Assembly (NCBI GenBank): GCA_900757205.1
Contig: CAAENA010000035.1
Location: forward strand, 1-16,242
Length of the DNA stretch: 16,242 nt
Source of the DNA: an uncultured Collinsella sp.
GTDB taxonomy: Bacteria > Actinomycetota > Coriobacteriia > Coriobacteriales > Coriobacteriaceae
Reading direction: 5' to 3'
In this document: piece by piece, positions 14,390 to 16,242 of the stretch
Numbering within the stretch: position 1 is the first letter of the stretch
How the letters are laid out: the number at the start of each line of letters is the position of its first letter
The notes under the pieces: generated by a model
Seen by the model: only the letters and a program-made list of their open reading frames with translations
Database searches by the model: none
Told to the model about the DNA's origin: nothing
Position numbers and translations under genes: made by a program

Positions 14390-14707
14390 ATGGATTGCCT
14401 GAAGGTATCAAGCAAATCATCGCCCGCGTCCGTTGCCGGCGCCATCGCCGGCATGGTCAAGGATGGTGTACCCGTCAACATCCAGTGTGTCGGCGCCGGT
14501 GCCGTCAACCAGGCTATTAAGGCCGTTGCTATCGCGCGCGGTTTTTTGATTCCAACCGGTTTTGATATTTCCTGCGCGCCCGTGTTCTCCGACATCCTCA
14601 TTAACGGGGAGTCGCGCACGGCCATCCGCCTTTCTATCTACGTTCACCAGATCAATCGAGCTGCTATGGATAACGTCGTCATGGATGATGTTAAGCCTGT
14701 GGCATAG
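14390..14707 (+). CDS. spoVS: Stage V sporulation protein S homologue (SpoVS, Alba-like)
   Basis: SpoVS is a small protein with an Alba-like fold. In Bacillus it influences septation and sporulation; its biochemical role is not settled. Here 105 residues carry the family signatures LKVSSKSSPASVAGAIAGM, then IQCVGAGAVNQAIKAVAIAR, then a shorter GESRTAIRLSI near the end of the core. The frame stays open back to GTG at 14315, but ATG at 14390 is seven bases after AGGAG (14378-14382) and begins with the normal MDCLKVSSKSS, so it is the start. The usual length is about 86 residues; the extra 19 or so at the C-terminus (from about HQINRAAMDN) are mixed and acidic. It sits 74 nt after the GHKL gene, with a palindrome in between. 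Coriobacteria are not known to form spores, so another role is likely. Confidence 0.92.
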   Translation: MDCLKVSSKSSPASVAGAIAGMVKDGVPVNIQCVGAGAVNQAIKAVAIARGFLIPTGFDISCAPVFSDILINGESRTAIRLSIYVHQINRAAMDNVVMDDVKPVA

Positions 14708-14752
14708 CTTCTGCTTGCCTCGTTTCGCTCCCCATCGTTAGGACTTATGCAC

Positions 14753-16123
14753 ATGGACCAGCGTTCCGTACGCGATATTCTTGCCGGTAAAACCTACTTT
14801 ATCCGCACCTTTGGCTGCCAGATGAATCAGCACGACTCCGAGCGTGTGAGCGGTCTGCTTGATTCGTATGGCTGCCTCATGGCGCTCGATCCCGCGCATG
14901 CCGATATCGTTGTCTTCATGACGTGCTGCGTGCGCGAGGCCGCCGATACTCGCCTGTACGGTCAGTGCAATTCCTGCAAAAGCCTGCCGCCTTCGCCTTC
15001 GGGCAAGCGCGTGGTTGCCGTTGGCGGTTGCATCGCGCAGCGCGATGGCGAGGGCCTGCTCACCAACGTCGATAACGTCAATGTTATCTTTGGCACGCAT
15101 TCCATCGCGCATGTGGCCGAGCTCATTGCCGAGGCGTTCCTTGATGGCAAGCGTCATATCCGCACCAATGAGCATGAAGATACGGACGCCATGAGCATGC
15201 CGTGGCATCGCGAGACCCAGTATCACGCCTGGGTGCCAATCATGACGGGCTGCAATAATTTCTGCACCTATTGCATCGTGCCGTACGTACGCGGTCGCGA
15301 AAAGAGCCGCCCCTTCGAGGAGATTGTCGACGAGGTGACCGGTTTGGTGCGCCAGGGCGTGCGTGAGATTACGCTGCTGGGCCAAAACGTTAACTCATAT
15401 GGTCGCGATCTGTTTGGCAAGCCGCGTTTTGCCGATTTGCTGCGTGCCGTGGGCGATACGGGCGTGGAGCGCATCTTCTTTACGTCTTCGCATCCTAAGG
15501 ACCTGCTGCCCGAGACCATCGACGCCATGGCCGAGACACCTGCCGTAATGCCGCAACTGCACCTGGCCGTCCAGTCAGGTTCGACGCGGATCCTCAAAGA
15601 GATGAATCGCCGTTATACACGCGAGGACTATCTGGGCCTGGTCGATCGCATTCGCAACCGCATGCCCGATATCGCGCTCTCGACCGACATTATCGTTGGC
15701 TTCCCGGGCGAGACTGAAGAAGACTTTGAGCAGACGCTCTCACTTGCCGAGACGGTCCGCTATGCTCAGGCCTATACCTTCATCTATTCCAAGCGCGCCG
15801 GTACCCCGGCCGCCGATATTGACGATCCTACGCCGCATGAGGTTATTCTCGAGCGTTTCAATCGCCTGGTTAAGGTTATCGAGACCACGGCACACGAGTA
15901 TAACCAGGGTGAGCTTCATACTGTGGTTCCCGCGCTCATTGAGGGAACGAGTAAAAAGAACGATGCGGTCCTGCTGGGCAAGAGTCCCAAGAATCAGACC
16001 GTGCATGCGCCTATCCCCGAGGGTTACAGCATCGATCAGCTTGTTGGCAAGATCGTTGATGTCGACGTTGACGTTGCCAAGACCTGGTATTTGTCCGGCT
16101 CCGTTGTGGGCGAGCCGCGCTAA
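14753..16123 (+). CDS. miaB: tRNA-2-methylthio-N6-dimethylallyladenosine synthase MiaB
   Basis: MiaB is a radical-SAM methylthiotransferase that converts i6A37 to ms2i6A37 in tRNAs reading UNN codons. From ATG 14753 it has 456 residues. The methylthiotransferase domain has C22 (TFGCQMNQHD), C58 (MTCCVREAA) and C93 (GGCIAQRDG). The radical-SAM motif is C167-x3-C171-x2-C174 (GCNNFCTYC), followed by IVPYVRGREKSR, a clear MiaB signature. A TRAM domain closes the protein. ATG 14747, two codons upstream, is also in frame, but the AGGA at 14740-14743 is only three bases from it and nine from 14753, so I prefer the latter. No terminator is visible between spoVS and miaB. The stop codon overlaps the start of miaA, the enzyme for the preceding step. 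Confidence 0.95.
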   Translation: MDQRSVRDILAGKTYFIRTFGCQMNQHDSERVSGLLDSYGCLMALDPAHADIVVFMTCCVREAADTRLYGQCNSCKSLPPSPSGKRVVAVGGCIAQRDGEGLLTNVDNVNVIFGTHSIAHVAELIAEAFLDGKRHIRTNEHEDTDAMSMPWHRETQYHAWVPIMTGCNNFCTYCIVPYVRGREKSRPFEEIVDEVTGLVRQGVREITLLGQNVNSYGRDLFGKPRFADLLRAVGDTGVERIFFTSSHPKDLLPETIDAMAETPAVMPQLHLAVQSGSTRILKEMNRRYTREDYLGLVDRIRNRMPDIALSTDIIVGFPGETEEDFEQTLSLAETVRYAQAYTFIYSKRAGTPAADIDDPTPHEVILERFNRLVKVIETTAHEYNQGELHTVVPALIEGTSKKNDAVLLGKSPKNQTVHAPIPEGYSIDQLVGKIVDVDVDVAKTWYLSGSVVGEPR

Positions 16124-16242
16124 TGGTTGATCCCGGGGCAGGTCTTTCCGCCGTTGCGATCGTCGGTCCGACGGCGGTTGGTAAGAGCGATGTTGCCGAC
16201 CGTTTGGCAGCCCGTCTTTCGTCCGAAGTGCTGTCGTGCGAT
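16123..16242 (+). CDS. miaA: tRNA dimethylallyltransferase MiaA, N-terminal fragment cut by the window edge
   Basis: MiaA transfers a dimethylallyl group to N6 of A37 in tRNA, making the substrate for MiaB. Only the first 40 codons are in the window. They include the P-loop GPTAVGKS at residues 15-22, preceded by AVAIV, and run on to EVLSCD, the place where the family normally has (E/I)SADS before MQVY. The ATG overlaps the miaB stop (TAATG, 16121-16125), so the two are coupled and their products act in order. No strong ribosome binding site is seen. The identification rests on a short segment, but the P-loop form and the miaB partner make it likely. Confidence 0.85.
   Translation, partial: MVDPGAGLSAVAIVGPTAVGKSDVADRLAARLSSEVLSCD

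Noticed and set aside
6770..16123. rimO and miaB as a recent duplication
   Set aside because: They are ancient paralogues with distinct signatures (LGCAKNEVD against FGCQMNQHD) and are found together in many bacteria.
1..16242. CRISPR arrays, insertion sequences, phage genes or attachment sites
   Set aside because: I saw no spaced direct repeats of the right size, transposase or integrase motifs; the window is compact housekeeping chromosome.

Overview
This window is a gene-dense, GC-rich stretch of bacterial chromosome with every gene on the + strand. It carries thirteen complete protein genes and the first 40 codons of a fourteenth. The content and order fit a member of the Coriobacteriia (Actinobacteria), most likely Collinsella or a close relative. 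The supporting signs are RNase J and RNase Y together, SpoVS in an otherwise actinobacterial-looking genome, and an FtsK/RodZ-like/PgsA/CinA/RecA block. The genus is inferred from gene content; no 16S or other marker lies in the window.

Layout. Positions 1-257 hold no recognisable gene. Positions 258-9310 look like one long operon: rnj (RNase J), ftsK, a RodZ-like membrane protein, yajQ, rimO, pgsA and a short cinA. The gaps are about 1, -1, 26, 27, 9 and 6 nt, and a GC-rich hairpin after cinA could end it. Positions 9311-9567 form the recA control region: an 11-bp phased TTTGG repeat, then a clear promoter (TTGACC, 17 nt, TATTAT) with a perfect LexA-type palindrome in its spacer. recA and recX follow. 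Positions 11421-11677 hold a second strong promoter (TTGACA, 17 nt, TACGAT) and a leader of about 160 nt with two hairpins, leading into rny (RNase Y). A GHKL-type ATPase gene of unknown function follows one base later, then spoVS, miaB and the start of miaA.

How the genes fit together. The window groups mRNA decay (RNase J, RNase Y), DNA translocation, recombination and SOS response (FtsK, RecA, RecX), envelope synthesis and shape (PgsA, RodZ-like), and modification of the translation apparatus (RimO on ribosomal protein S12, MiaB and MiaA on tRNA A37). From memory, the order resembles the Bacillus subtilis run rnjB-spoIIIE-ymfM-pgsA-cinA-recA-rny-ymdB-spoVS-miaB, with the GHKL ATPase here in the place of ymdB.

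The most interesting candidate for an undescribed system is the rny-GHKL ATPase-spoVS cluster. A membrane-anchored RNase is followed, apparently translationally coupled, by a soluble ATPase with all its nucleotide-binding boxes but no known partner domain. Next is an Alba-like SpoVS protein whose likely promoter spacer is an 18-bp inverted repeat.
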